64,000 nucleotides of DNA from Collinsella sp. AM34-10 (GTDB lineage Bacteria; Actinomycetota; Coriobacteriia; Coriobacteriales; Coriobacteriaceae): positions 442,671 to 506,670 of the forward strand of contig NZ_QSIL01000001.1 in the NCBI RefSeq assembly GCF_003469185.1, given 5' to 3'. How positions within the stretch are numbered: the first letter of the stretch is position 1; each line of letters begins with the position of its first letter. Position numbers and translations under genes: made by a program. Shown here piece by piece: positions 43,505-53,055 of the stretch. Below the pieces are notes generated by a model that saw nothing but the letters and a program-made list of their open reading frames with translations, had not been told where the DNA came from and did not search any database.

Positions 43505-43533
43505 TTGACCACGAACAGCCGTTCGTTTATTAT
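43505..43533 (+). promoter_or_regulatory. recA promoter with LexA (SOS) box in the spacer
   Basis: TTGACC (43505-43510), 17 bases, TATTAT (43528-43533). The spacer contains CGAACAGCCGTTCG (43512-43525), a perfect palindromic GAAC-N4-GTTC box of the Gram-positive LexA type, so LexA binding would exclude RNA polymerase. The recA start is 30 bases downstream. Confidence 0.88.
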
Positions 43534-43563
43534 CGTTTCAGGTTGTTAAGAGGAGGGCTATTC

Positions 43564-44712
43564 ATGGCCAAGAATTCAGGTCCCGTACGTACCGTTCATG
43601 CACGCACGACGGGTAAAGAGCGCGATGAGATGATCGCCACCACCAAGGCCGAGATCGAGAAGAAGTTCGGCCAGGGCTCTATTATGAGGTATGGCGACGG
43701 CGGTCCCGAGCTCGAGGTCGAGGCTATTCCGACGGGCTCTCTGGCACTCGATGCCGCCTTGGGTATCGGCGGCGTGCCGCGCGGCCGTATCGTCGAGATT
43801 TATGGCCCCGAGTCCTCCGGTAAGACGACGCTTTCGCTCGAGATTCTTGCAGAGGCGCAGGCCATGGGCGGCGTTGTTGCATTTATCGATGCCGAGCACG
43901 CGCTTGATCCCACCTATGCCGCGCGCATCGGCGTCGATATCGATGAGGTCCTGATTTCCCAGCCCGATACGGGCGAGCAGGCGCTCGAGATCGTCGATAT
44001 GCTTGTGCGCTCCGGTGCCATCGACGCCATCGTCGTCGACTCTGTAGCCGCATTGACTCCGCGTGCCGAGATCGAGGGCGAGATCGGTGACACGACGGTG
44101 GGCCTGCAGGCTCGCTTGATGAGCCAGGCACTCCGTAAGCTCGCCGGCTCGCTTGCCAAGTCCAACACGACCTGCATCTTCATTAACCAACTGCGCGAGA
44201 AGATCGGCGTCATGTTCGGTAACCCCGAGACCACCACGGGCGGCCGCGCGCTCAAGTTCTTCTCTTCCGTGCGAATCGATATTCGCAAAATCGATACCAT
44301 CAAGCTCAAGGACGAGGTTATCGGTAATCGCGTGCGTGCCAAGGTCGTTAAGAACAAGGTGGCGGCTCCGTTCCGTTCGGCCGAGTTTGACATCATGTAC
44401 GGCACCGGCATCTCTAAAGAGGGCTCGATTCTGGATATGGCCGTCGAGTGCGGCATCTGCAAAAAGATGGGGTCCTGGTTTGCCTATGGCGAGGATAAGC
44501 TCGGCAACGGTCGCGAGGCCGCCAAGACATTCCTGCGGGAGCATCCCGATTGCGCCGACGAGATCGAGCACAAGGTTCGCCTTGCCTGCGGCCTTGAGTA
44601 TGACGATGATGCCCCCTCCGAGGTTGAGTTGACCGACCAGCCCGCCCCCGAGGAGTTTGATGAGCTGTACGCCATCGATGGCTCCGCGATGCTCGACGAT
44701 GACGACGAGTAG
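43564..44712 (+). CDS. recA: Recombinase RecA
   Basis: 382 residues; strand exchange and LexA self-cleavage co-protease. Walker [10 protein letters not shown] (residues 81-89), and the [24 protein letters not shown]-binding region in two parts (L2). It has a C-terminal acidic tail ending in Asp/Glu. The ATG at 43564 has AAGAGGAGG; the frame's upstream ATG is less suitable. It is SOS-regulated (see promoter) and followed by recX. Confidence 0.97.
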   Translation: MAKNSGPVRTVHARTTGKERDEMIATTKAEIEKKFGQGSIMRYGDGGPELEVEAIPTGSLALDAALGIGGVPRGRIVEIYGPESSGKTTLSLEILAEAQAMGGVVAFIDAEHALDPTYAARIGVDIDEVLISQPDTGEQALEIVDMLVRSGAIDAIVVDSVAALTPRAEIEGEIGDTTVGLQARLMSQALRKLAGSLAKSNTTCIFINQLREKIGVMFGNPETTTGGRALKFFSSVRIDIRKIDTIKLKDEVIGNRVRAKVVKNKVAAPFRSAEFDIMYGTGISKEGSILDMAVECGICKKMGSWFAYGEDKLGNGREAAKTFLREHPDCADEIEHKVRLACGLEYDDDAPSEVELTDQPAPEEFDELYAIDGSAMLDDDDE

Positions 44713-44723
44713 CGGATGCCGAC

Positions 44724-45416
44724 ATGTCGTATACGGTGACCGAGGCCACGGTCGTCTTTCCCGATAAGAAGGCGGCCTCCTCGTTCTCGAGCGGTTATGC
44801 GTCTAAAAAGCCCTGCGCGCATATCGATTGCGATCTCGAGGGCGGTTTTGAACGTTCCATTTGGATTCCCGTGCGCGTGGCGCGCCTGTACGTTAAGAAC
44901 CGCCCCGATCTTCCCTGTGATTGGGATGACTTTCGCGAGGCTGTGCAGCTTATCGAACGTAAATGTGCGCTCACCATGGTGACCGAGATGCTTTCGCGCC
45001 GCGATCATGCCACGGGCGAGGTGCGCGATAAGTTGGCGCGCTATGGCTTTCGACAGCCTGCGATCGATTTTGCAGTTGCTCGAGCGACCGAGTATCGTTT
45101 TTTGGATGAGAACCGCTTTTGTTCGTACTTTATCGAAGAGCGCAAGCGTCGCGGTTGGGGACAGCGTAAGATCGAGGTTGAACTCAAACGCCGTCATGTC
45201 GTGCTTGACGATATCCCCGGGTATCCCGAGGCTTATTTTGCCGTTGATGATGACTTGGCCCGCGCTTCGGCCTTGCTCGCTAAACGTCGCGTTCCCGAAG
45301 TACGTGCATTCGAAAAGCTCGTCAGATTTTTGATGGGTAAAGGCTTTTCGTATCACATCGCCGCCGATGCCGTTAAGGCGCGCCTCGATACCTCAAGCGA
45401 GGAATGCGCCGTGTAA
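44724..45416 (+). CDS. recX: Regulatory protein RecX
   Basis: 230 residues; a RecA modulator that caps filaments. Tandem three-helix repeats are visible (EMLSRRDHATGEVRDKLARYG and FIEERKRRGWGQRKIEVEL, each slightly divergent). An N-terminal 75-residue region before the repeats is less conserved. It lies twelve bases downstream of recA and is surely co-transcribed. Confidence 0.9.
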   Translation: MSYTVTEATVVFPDKKAASSFSSGYASKKPCAHIDCDLEGGFERSIWIPVRVARLYVKNRPDLPCDWDDFREAVQLIERKCALTMVTEMLSRRDHATGEVRDKLARYGFRQPAIDFAVARATEYRFLDENRFCSYFIEERKRRGWGQRKIEVELKRRHVVLDDIPGYPEAYFAVDDDLARASALLAKRRVPEVRAFEKLVRFLMGKGFSYHIAADAVKARLDTSSEECAV

Positions 45417-45478
45417 GCGTGCGCATGGTACGCCCCTGCCGTTCACCGCTTGATAGGCGCCGTGCCGGGTGCGTTTAT

Positions 45479-45518
45479 TTGACAGTTGTTGCGGTTCAAC
45501 GTAGGATAAACACTGTCA
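45479..45518 (+). promoter_or_regulatory. rny promoter flanked by an inverted repeat
   Basis: TTGACA (45479-45484), 17 bases, TAGGAT (45502-45507): the best sigma-A-type promoter in the window besides the SOS ones. TGACAGT (45480-45486) and ACTGTCA (45512-45518) form an inverted repeat spanning from the -35 to near the start site. A hairpin GCGAGCCGT/ACGGTTCGC (45613-45638) follows in the 165-base leader. Confidence 0.65.
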
Positions 45519-45673
45519 TTTGCTTTGTGATATGTGCTCATCTGTGATGAGTTTGTTTATATGTTTATCTGTATCCGACCCGCATAAGCTGCGCCCATAT
45601 TACTCAAATGTCGCGAGCCGTTCGTAAGGACGGTTCGCTTTGCTGTGTAGCTAATCCATAAAAAGGAGTGAGC

Positions 45674-47224
45674 ATGCCTATCATTGCAGCGCTCGTTGGC
45701 CTCGTTTTGGGTGCCATCGCCGCCATTGCCTACATGCGCACCGCTAAGCAGGGTAGTCTTCACGAGGCCGACGAAAAGATTCAGTCGGCACACGCGCAGG
45801 CAGAGTCCCTGATTGGTGATGCTAAGCGTCAGGCCGAGACCCTCAAAAAAGAGGCTCTGCTCGAGGCTAAGGAAGAGATCATCAAGAACAAGCAGGCCGC
45901 CGAGGCCGAGGACAAGCAGCGTAAGAGCGAGATTCGTACGCTCGAAAACCGCGTGATGCAGCGCGAGGAATCGCTCGATCGCCGCAACGATGCTCTTGAT
46001 AAGCGCGAGCATCAGCTGTCCAGCCAGGCCGGCCAGGTCGAGAAGCGCTCTCGCGAGCTTGAGGAGCTCTGCGCCAAGCAGACTTCCGAGCTTGAGCGTA
46101 TTGCCGACCTTACGCGCGAGGACGCTCACAAGGAGCTGCTCGACAAGGTCCGCGGCGAGGTTACCCACGAGGCGGCCACCATCATCCGCGAGTCCGAGCA
46201 GCAGGTCCGCGCCGAGTGCCACAAGACCGCTCAGGAGATTCTCTCCCTGGCGATTCAACGTTGCGCCGCCGACCATACCGCCGAGGTCACCGTTACTTCT
46301 GTGCACATTCCCTCCGATGACCTCAAGGGTCGCATCATCGGTCGCGAGGGTCGCAACATCCGCACCTTTGAGCAGGTGTCCGGCGTTAACCTCGTGATTG
46401 ACGACACCCCCGAGACCGTCGTGCTTTCGAGCTTCGATCCGGTCCGTCGTGAGACCGCCCGCGTGGCGCTCGAGAACCTCATTGCCGACGGTCGTATTCA
46501 CCCTGCCCGCATCGAGGAGATGTATCACAAGGCCGCCGATTTGGTTCAGCAGCGTGTGCGCGAGGCTGGCGAGCAGGCCGCCTTCGATACCGGTATCCAC
46601 GACCTGCATCCCGAGATCGTCAAGACCCTGGGTGCTCTTCGCTACCGCACCTCGTTTGGTCAGAACGTTCTGCAGCACTCGCTTGAGGTTTCTGACCTGT
46701 GCGGCGTCATGGCCTCCGAGCTTGGTCTGGACGTTGTGACCGCCAAGCGTGCCGGTCTTCTGCACGACCTGGGTAAGGCCATTGACCATGACGTTGAGGG
46801 TCCGCATGCTGTGATTGGTGCTGAGCTTGCCCGCCGTTATGGCGAGAAGCCCGTCATCGTCCACGCGATCGAGGCCCATCATGCCGACGTCGACCCCAAC
46901 ACGGTACTTGACGTTCTGGTCCAGGCTGCCGATGCCGTCTCCGCTTCTCGTCCCGGTGCCCGCCGCGAGTCGGCCGAGAATTACATTAAGCGCCTTGAGA
47001 AGCTCGAGGAGATCGCCAACTCTCACGACGGCGTCGAGCGTACCTATGCCATGCAGGCCGGTCGCGAGGTTCATGTCATGGTTCAGCCTGACAAGATCTC
47101 CGATGCCCAGTCCACGGTGCTTGCGCACGATATCGCCCATCAGATCGAGGAAGAGATGGAGTATCCCGGTCAGGTTCGCGTTGTCGTGATTCGCGAGAGC
47201 CGTGCCGTCGATATCGCTAAATAA
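45674..47224 (+). CDS. rny: Ribonuclease Y
   Basis: 516 residues; membrane-bound endoribonuclease that initiates mRNA decay. One N-terminal transmembrane helix, a long coiled coil (about 25-190), a KH domain ([17 protein letters not shown]) and an HD domain ([12 protein letters not shown]). The ATG at 45674 has AAAAGGAG; a GTG two codons upstream is in frame but overlaps that site. Confidence 0.95.
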   Translation: MPIIAALVGLVLGAIAAIAYMRTAKQGSLHEADEKIQSAHAQAESLIGDAKRQAETLKKEALLEAKEEIIKNKQAAEAEDKQRKSEIRTLENRVMQREESLDRRNDALDKREHQLSSQAGQVEKRSRELEELCAKQTSELERIADLTREDAHKELLDKVRGEVTHEAATIIRESEQQVRAECHKTAQEILSLAIQRCAADHTAEVTVTSVHIPSDDLKGRIIGREGRNIRTFEQVSGVNLVIDDTPETVVLSSFDPVRRETARVALENLIADGRIHPARIEEMYHKAADLVQQRVREAGEQAAFDTGIHDLHPEIVKTLGALRYRTSFGQNVLQHSLEVSDLCGVMASELGLDVVTAKRAGLLHDLGKAIDHDVEGPHAVIGAELARRYGEKPVIVHAIEAHHADVDPNTVLDVLVQAADAVSASRPGARRESAENYIKRLEKLEEIANSHDGVERTYAMQAGREVHVMVQPDKISDAQSTVLAHDIAHQIEEEMEYPGQVRVVVIRESRAVDIAK

Positions 47225-47225
47225 C

Positions 47226-48311
47226 ATGAACGACGCGAACGAGCTCATCTCATTTATCGCGTCGATGTCGGGGGAGGGCAACCTTCGCGTCGAGGAAAAC
47301 CTTGGCGAGGGGTATGTCCGCCTCCGCGTTTCGGAGGCCGAGCGCCGTCAAGCCAAGCATGACATTCAGCATGTAGAGGACATTGTCATCGAGATGCTGC
47401 GCAATGCTCGCGATGCCGGAGCCGATAAGGTCTATCTTGCCACGACCAAGGAGGAGGGTGTTCGCACCCTCCTCTTCCTGGATAACGGTTCGGGTGTGCC
47501 GCAGGATATGCAGGAGCGTATCTTCGATGCCCGTGTCACTTCCAAGCTCGAGAGCATGAAAATGGACCGTTGGGGTGTTCACGGTCGTGGTATGGCGCTG
47601 TTCTCTATCAAGCAGAACACGGATGAGGCACGCGTTGTTACATCGGGCGTCGATTTGGGCTCCGCGTTTAAGGTGTGCGTTGCCACCGATCGCTTGGGTG
47701 AGCGCGCCGACCAGTCGAGCTGGCCTCAGGCGGTTAAAGACGAAGACGGCCGCTATGTATGTGCTCGCGGCCCCCACAACATCATTCGTGCGGCCTGTGA
47801 GTTTGCCCTTGAGGAGCTGCGTTGCTGCGATGTGTATCTGGGCTCTCCGTCCGAGATCGCTGCGACCCTGTACGCTCAGGCTTCGAGCCGTCTCGATACG
47901 TCGCGCCTGCTCTTTATCGACGACGAGTGCGAGCTTCCGGTTATCGATCGTTTGGGCCTTGCCTCGGATGCCGAGGACTTTATCCGGATCTGCTCCGGGT
48001 TGGGTCTCGAGATGTCCGAGCGCACTGCCCACCGTATTCTGTCGGGACAGATTAAGCCCGTTCGCGGCGTGACCGCGCGCCTGCTGCGCGAGCGCGATTC
48101 CACCTCGCATGCGCCGGCTCCCGTCGATCTTGCCAAGGACCGTCGAGGCCTTCGCATCGCCAAGGATGATATGGCGCAGTTTTCGCGTGCGGTTGAGCGT
48201 GACTTTAACGACCTCGCTGCCCGGTATTACCTCAATCTGTGCGGCGACCCTAAGATTCGCGTTTCGCGTGATCGCATCACGGTGACGTTCGATCTTGCCA
48301 AAGAGGAATAA
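47226..48311 (+). CDS. Uncharacterised GHKL-type ATPase domain protein between rny and spoVS
   Basis: 361 residues. The N-terminal half (about 35-150) has GHKL/HATPase motifs: an N box (IEMLRNARDAGAD), G1 FLDNGSGVP and G2 GVHGRGMALFSI. This is closer to MutL/Hsp90/MORC-like than to sensor kinases. No His-phosphotransfer domain, signal peptide or transmembrane helix is present. The C-terminal half has a MutL-unlike region with HRILSGQIKPVRGVTARLL. The ATG is one base after the rny stop, so it is co-transcribed with rny. Function unknown. Confidence 0.8.
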   Translation: MNDANELISFIASMSGEGNLRVEENLGEGYVRLRVSEAERRQAKHDIQHVEDIVIEMLRNARDAGADKVYLATTKEEGVRTLLFLDNGSGVPQDMQERIFDARVTSKLESMKMDRWGVHGRGMALFSIKQNTDEARVVTSGVDLGSAFKVCVATDRLGERADQSSWPQAVKDEDGRYVCARGPHNIIRAACEFALEELRCCDVYLGSPSEIAATLYAQASSRLDTSRLLFIDDECELPVIDRLGLASDAEDFIRICSGLGLEMSERTAHRILSGQIKPVRGVTARLLRERDSTSHAPAPVDLAKDRRGLRIAKDDMAQFSRAVERDFNDLAARYYLNLCGDPKIRVSRDRITVTFDLAKEE

Positions 48312-48385
48312 AATCTTTACCGAGTCCGCTCGGTACGATACAGTTATTGCAGTTAAAACGTACTTTTAAACGCAGGAGTTTCTTC

Positions 48386-48703
48386 ATGGATTGCCTGAAG
48401 GTATCAAGCAAATCATCGCCCGCGTCCGTTGCCGGCGCTATTGCCGGCATGGTCAAAGATGGCGTCCCCGTCAACATCCAATGCGTCGGTGCCGGTGCCG
48501 TCAACCAGGCCATTAAGGCCGTTGCCATTGCGCGCGGCTTTCTGATTCCGACCGGCTTTGATGTCTCCTGCGCGCCGGTGTTCTCCGACATCCTCATTAA
48601 CGGGGAGTCGCGCACGGCAATTCGTCTCTCTATCTACGTTCACCAGATTAATCGGGCTGCTATGGATAACGTCGTCATGGACGACGTTAAGCCTGTTGCG
48701 TAA
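48386..48703 (+). CDS. spoVS: SpoVS family protein
   Basis: 105 residues, related to SpoVS of Bacillus (an Alba-like small protein needed for sporulation there). The core reads LKVSSKSSPASVAGAIAG and VGAGAVNQAIKAVAIARG. It occurs in many non-sporulating bacteria, and its rny-spoVS-miaB position is conserved in Firmicutes. The frame is open from 48347, but AGGAG supports the ATG at 48386. Confidence 0.92.
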   Translation: MDCLKVSSKSSPASVAGAIAGMVKDGVPVNIQCVGAGAVNQAIKAVAIARGFLIPTGFDVSCAPVFSDILINGESRTAIRLSIYVHQINRAAMDNVVMDDVKPVA

Positions 48704-48768
48704 ACGAGCCATCTGCACGCTTGTAGCACCTATGCGCCCCGTCGACACCATCGTTAGGATGTAAGCTC

Positions 48769-50139
48769 ATGGACCAGCGTTCCGTACGCGATATTCTTGC
48801 CGGTAAAACCTACTTTATCCGCACATTCGGCTGCCAGATGAATCAGCACGACTCCGAGCGCGTGAGTGGCTTGCTCGATTCGTATGGCTGTCTTATGGCG
48901 CTCGATCCGGAGCATGCCGATATTGTCGTGTTCATGACGTGCTGTGTGCGCGAGGCTGCCGATACTCGCCTCTATGGTCAGTGCAATTCCTGCAAGAGCC
49001 TGCCTCCTTCGCCTTCGGGTAAGCGTGTGGTCGCCGTGGGCGGCTGCATCGCCCAGCGCGATGGCGAGGGCTTGCTCACCAACGTCGATAACGTCAATGT
49101 CATTTTTGGCACCCATTCTATTGCGCACGTGGCCGAGCTCATCGCTGAGGCGTTTTTGGATGGCAAGCGCCACATCCGCACGAATGAGCATGAGGATACC
49201 GACGCCATGAGTATGCCGTGGCATCGCGAGACGCAATATCACGCTTGGGTGCCCATCATGACGGGCTGCAACAACTTCTGTACGTACTGCATCGTGCCGT
49301 ACGTCCGTGGTCGTGAGAAGAGTCGTCCCTTCGAGGAGATTGTCGACGAGGTTACCGGGCTTGTGCGTCAGGGCGTGCGCGAGATTACGCTGCTGGGCCA
49401 AAACGTTAACTCCTACGGTCGCGATCTCTTTGGCAAGCCGCGTTTTGCCGATCTGCTGCGCGCTGTGGGCGATACGGGTGTCGAGCGTATCTTCTTTACC
49501 TCTTCGCATCCCAAAGATCTGCTGCCCGAGACCATCGATGCTATGGCCGAGACGCCTGCCGTCATGCCGCAGCTTCACTTGGCCGTTCAGTCGGGTTCCA
49601 CGCGCATCCTTAAAGAGATGAATCGTCGGTACACGCGCGAGGATTATCTGGGCCTGGTCGATCGTATTCGTAACCGTATGCCCGATATTGCGCTTTCAAC
49701 CGACATCATCGTGGGCTTCCCTGGTGAGACCGAGGAAGACTTTGAGCAGACGCTCTCGCTTGCCGAGACGGTGCGCTATGCCCAAGCCTACACGTTTATT
49801 TACTCCAAGCGCGCCGGTACCCCGGCCGCCGAGATTTATGATCCCACCCCGCATGAGGTTATCCTTGAGCGCTTTAACCGTCTGGTCAAGGTTATCGAGA
49901 CGACGGCACACGAGTTTAACCAGGGCGAGCTTCACACTGTGGTGCCTGCGCTCATTGAGGGCACGAGCAAGAAGAACGACGCTGTCCTTCTGGGCAAGAG
50001 CCCTAAGAACCAGACGGTGCATGCGCCGATTCCTGCTGGCTATAGCATCGATCAGCTTATCGGCAAGATCGTCGATGTTGATATTGATGTCGCCAAGACG
50101 TGGTATCTGTCTGGCTCCGTCGTGGGCGAGCCTCGCTAA
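48769..50139 (+). CDS. miaB: tRNA-2-methylthio-N6-dimethylallyladenosine synthase
   Basis: 456 residues; adds the methylthio group to i6A37. TFGCQMNQHDSE, MTCCVREAAD, the radical SAM motif CNNFCTYCIVPYVRG and a C-terminal TRAM region. The substrate is made by MiaA, encoded next. Confidence 0.95.
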   Translation: MDQRSVRDILAGKTYFIRTFGCQMNQHDSERVSGLLDSYGCLMALDPEHADIVVFMTCCVREAADTRLYGQCNSCKSLPPSPSGKRVVAVGGCIAQRDGEGLLTNVDNVNVIFGTHSIAHVAELIAEAFLDGKRHIRTNEHEDTDAMSMPWHRETQYHAWVPIMTGCNNFCTYCIVPYVRGREKSRPFEEIVDEVTGLVRQGVREITLLGQNVNSYGRDLFGKPRFADLLRAVGDTGVERIFFTSSHPKDLLPETIDAMAETPAVMPQLHLAVQSGSTRILKEMNRRYTREDYLGLVDRIRNRMPDIALSTDIIVGFPGETEEDFEQTLSLAETVRYAQAYTFIYSKRAGTPAAEIYDPTPHEVILERFNRLVKVIETTAHEFNQGELHTVVPALIEGTSKKNDAVLLGKSPKNQTVHAPIPAGYSIDQLIGKIVDVDIDVAKTWYLSGSVVGEPR

Positions 50140-51077
50140 TGATTTCTCCTGGTGCAAGCCTTTCTGCTGTAGCGATTGTCGGTCCGACAGCGGTCGGAAA
50201 AAGCGATGTTGCCGACCGCCTGGCCGCTCGTCTATCGTCCGAAGTGTTGTCGTGCGACGCGATGCAAATCTATCGCGGCATGGACATCGGTACGGCCAAA
50301 ATGATGCCCGAGGAGTGCTCGGCACCTCTGCGCCTTATCGATATCGTGGATCCCGGCGTCGCGTATTCTGCTGCGCTCTACCAGTCGGACGCCCGAGCAC
50401 ATGTCGAGCGTTTGCTTGGCGAGCAGCGTCTTCCGGTCTTTTGCGGCGGTACGGGCTTGTATCTCAAGGCCGCTCTCGATGAAATGGATTTTCCTTCGGG
50501 AGAACTTGAGGACGAACGACGCGTGGGCTATCAGGAGCTTGCCGAGCGCATTGGCGAGGAAGCATTGCATGCCCTGCTTGCCGAGCGCGACCCTGAATCA
50601 GCTGCCGTGATTCATCCCCATAACGTGCGTCGTGTGATTCGTGCGCTCGAGATGCACGATGACGGCGTGTCATATGCCCAGCAGAAGTCGAAATTCAGTG
50701 TTCCGCGCGAGCGCTATCATGCCTTGTGGTTTGGTCTGACGCGTAGCCGTGAAGTGCTGTATGAGCGCATTAACCTACGTGTCGACCTTATGTTTGAGCA
50801 GGGACTGGTTGATGAGGTCCGTGGCCTTATGGACCAGGGCCTGGGCGATGCGCTCACGTCGATGCAGGCAATTGGTTACAAAGAGATTATTGATGCCTTG
50901 CGTGGCGCTATTACCATGGATGAGGCCCGTGAGCTTATCAAGATGCGCTCACGTCGCTATGCCAAGCGCCAGCTATCCTGGTTTAAGCGTGACGATCGCA
51001 TCGTGTGGTTCGATATGGATGAGTTTACGATCGATGAGGTCGTTGATGATATTTACCATCGCATCGAGGCTGCCTAA
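50139..51077 (+). CDS. miaA: tRNA dimethylallyltransferase
   Basis: 312 residues; makes i6A37 from DMAPP. P-loop VGPTAVGKSD, then CDAMQIYRGMDIGTAK and GGTGLYLKA. DMAPP comes from the MEP pathway, to which ispG at the left edge belongs. The ATG overlaps the miaB stop by one base; the upstream extension of the frame lies inside miaB. Confidence 0.95.
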   Translation: MISPGASLSAVAIVGPTAVGKSDVADRLAARLSSEVLSCDAMQIYRGMDIGTAKMMPEECSAPLRLIDIVDPGVAYSAALYQSDARAHVERLLGEQRLPVFCGGTGLYLKAALDEMDFPSGELEDERRVGYQELAERIGEEALHALLAERDPESAAVIHPHNVRRVIRALEMHDDGVSYAQQKSKFSVPRERYHALWFGLTRSREVLYERINLRVDLMFEQGLVDEVRGLMDQGLGDALTSMQAIGYKEIIDALRGAITMDEARELIKMRSRRYAKRQLSWFKRDDRIVWFDMDEFTIDEVVDDIYHRIEAA

Positions 51078-52366
51078 TGGCTCGTTTCCCTTTGGTCCCC
51101 ACGGCGCCTGAACCCGAGCGCGCCATCTTGGTTGGTGTTGAGTGGCGCGATAACGCCTGGCCGCTCGACCGTTCGCTCGACGAGCTCGAGCGTCTAGCCC
51201 ACACTGCTGGGGCCCAATGCGTTGCACGCTTGTCTCAGCGCCTGGTCAAGCCCTATCCCAAATCGTTTATCGGCTCCGGAAAGGTCGAGGAGCTGTGCGG
51301 TTTGGTGCATCGCATGGATGCGGATGTTGTTATCTTCGACGACGACCTGACTCCTTCACAGCAGTCCTATCTTGAGAAAGCCGTGGGCGAACCGGTCAAG
51401 ATTATTGACCGTACGGCGTTGATTTTGGATATCTTTGGTCTGCATGCCCAGACGCGTGAGGGCCGCTTGCAGGTGCAGCTGGCACAGTTGCAGTACCTGT
51501 TGCCTCGTTTGCGAGGTATGTGGAGCCACCTTGCCAAGGAACAGACGCGTGGCGGTATTGGCTCGCGCTTTGGCCAGGGCGAAAGCCAGCTCGAGGTTGA
51601 CCGACGTTTGATTCGCAACAAGATTGCCGCGCTTCGTCGCGAGCTTAAGCAGGTTGAACAGCGTCGCGATGTCCAGTCAAAGAGCCGTATCGAGTCGCCG
51701 GCGTTTCGCGTTGCCTTAGCCGGTTATACCAATGCCGGTAAGTCGACGTTGCTCAATCGTCTGACCGGGTCTACGGTGCTTTCACAGGATAAATTGTTTG
51801 CCACGCTCGATCCGACGACGCGCTCGTATCGCTTGCCCGGTGGTCGTGGCATGACCATTACCGATACCGTTGGCTTTATTCAAAAGCTACCGCATGGTCT
51901 CGTTGATGCCTTTAAGTCCACGCTGTCTGAGGTCCTTGGTGCCGACCTGATCCTTAAAGTTGTGGATGCCTCTGACGAGGATTACGAGCGCCAGCTCGAG
52001 GCAGTCGATCGTGTCCTTGATGAGATTGGTGCCGGTGAGCGCCTGACACTTACCGTGTTCAATAAAATTGATCTGCTCGATAGCGTCGATCGCTTGAGCT
52101 TTCGCCGTCGCTATCCCGAGGCGGTGCTGTTCTCGGCTCAGACGGGTGAGGGTCTTGATGACTTAGTCGACCGCATCGCTCGTGAAGCGGCCGCCACGGA
52201 CGTGTTGCTCTCGGCCGATATCCCGTATCGAGAGGGCGCGTTAATCACGCTCGTGCACGAACAGGGAACCCTTCTGCACGAGGAATACCTCGAGGACGGC
52301 GTTCGTATTGTGGCAAAGCTTCCGGACCGTATCGCACCACGTCTTGAGCGTTACCGAACGGAATAA
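51077..52366 (+). CDS. hflX: GTPase HflX
   Basis: 429 residues; a ribosome-binding GTPase that can split stalled or idle 70S ribosomes. The N-terminal HflX domain has SFIGSGKVEEL and a glycine-rich GGIGSRFGQGESQLEVDRR, then the G domain with GYTNAGKST and DTVGFIQKLP. It overlaps miaA by one base and its 3' end overlaps the convergent acyltransferase gene by 16 bases. Confidence 0.94.
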   Translation: MARFPLVPTAPEPERAILVGVEWRDNAWPLDRSLDELERLAHTAGAQCVARLSQRLVKPYPKSFIGSGKVEELCGLVHRMDADVVIFDDDLTPSQQSYLEKAVGEPVKIIDRTALILDIFGLHAQTREGRLQVQLAQLQYLLPRLRGMWSHLAKEQTRGGIGSRFGQGESQLEVDRRLIRNKIAALRRELKQVEQRRDVQSKSRIESPAFRVALAGYTNAGKSTLLNRLTGSTVLSQDKLFATLDPTTRSYRLPGGRGMTITDTVGFIQKLPHGLVDAFKSTLSEVLGADLILKVVDASDEDYERQLEAVDRVLDEIGAGERLTLTVFNKIDLLDSVDRLSFRRRYPEAVLFSAQTGEGLDDLVDRIAREAAATDVLLSADIPYREGALITLVHEQGTLLHEEYLEDGVRIVAKLPDRIAPRLERYRTE

Positions 52367-53055
52367 ATCAGCTCCAGTACACCCAAGATAACCGGTTGAT
52401 GAAGCAGGTAGAACGGCAGTGCATGGCGTCCGAGGCTTGCGAGCGCCGGGATGGGATTTTCATAGGCCCATGCTGGTGCCTCGCAGTTTGCTTTCTGAGC
52501 CGTGCGCGCGGCAAAGAAGCCTGTGAGGTACATAAATAAGAAGGGTATGAGCGGATAGTAATCACCGGAGACAAAGTCTGGACTTGGGAACCCCAGCCAA
52601 GCTAGATGGGGGATAGGGTAGACCGCTTTAGGAATGCTCCAGGTACAGGCAAAGAGTATGAGGCAAATCGTTATACCCCAAACTGCCGGTATTCTATCGA
52701 GAACCGGGCGCGCGAGTGCAACAATGGCGGTGCACGCCGCCATGCAGAAAATGATGCCGAAGTTCACCGAGTCATCGACTGAGACGAGCGTCGTTGCGAC
52801 CCATACGACCAAAGCGGCTACGGCATATTTGGCGGCACGCTTGATGTTGTTGCGCGAGAGGGTGCACATCCAGCCGGCAATAAACAAAAATACCCAACTG
52901 ATGCTGGCTCGCCAGATGTCTTGGAAGATGGTCTGGGTAAACCAGGGCATCTCCCAACCATATAGGTAGGCAAGGTCGTAGCAGGCATGAAATCCCGCCA
53001 TCGACAGCATGGTAAACCCGCGAATGGTATCAAAGACCGTGATGCGTTTTTGCAT
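52351..53055 (-). CDS. DUF1624-type membrane acyltransferase co-transcribed with lexA
   Basis: 234 residues with about seven transmembrane helices. The N-terminus (DTIRGFTMLSMAGFHACYDLAYL) matches the HGSNAT_cat/DUF1624 family of membrane acetyltransferases, including the conserved His. The substrate is unknown; cell-surface glycan or lipid acetylation is the usual guess. Its ATG overlaps the lexA stop (TAATG), so it should share the lexA transcript and its SOS control. Confidence 0.8.
   Translation of the reverse strand: MQKRITVFDTIRGFTMLSMAGFHACYDLAYLYGWEMPWFTQTIFQDIWRASISWVFLFIAGWMCTLSRNNIKRAAKYAVAALVVWVATTLVSVDDSVNFGIIFCMAACTAIVALARPVLDRIPAVWGITICLILFACTWSIPKAVYPIPHLAWLGFPSPDFVSGDYYPLIPFLFMYLTGFFAARTAQKANCEAPAWAYENPIPALASLGRHALPFYLLHQPVILGVLELIYSVR

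Noticed and set aside
45557..47281. 574-codon antisense frame over rny
   Set aside because: Shadow frame; composition reflects the complement of GAG/GCC/CGC codons.
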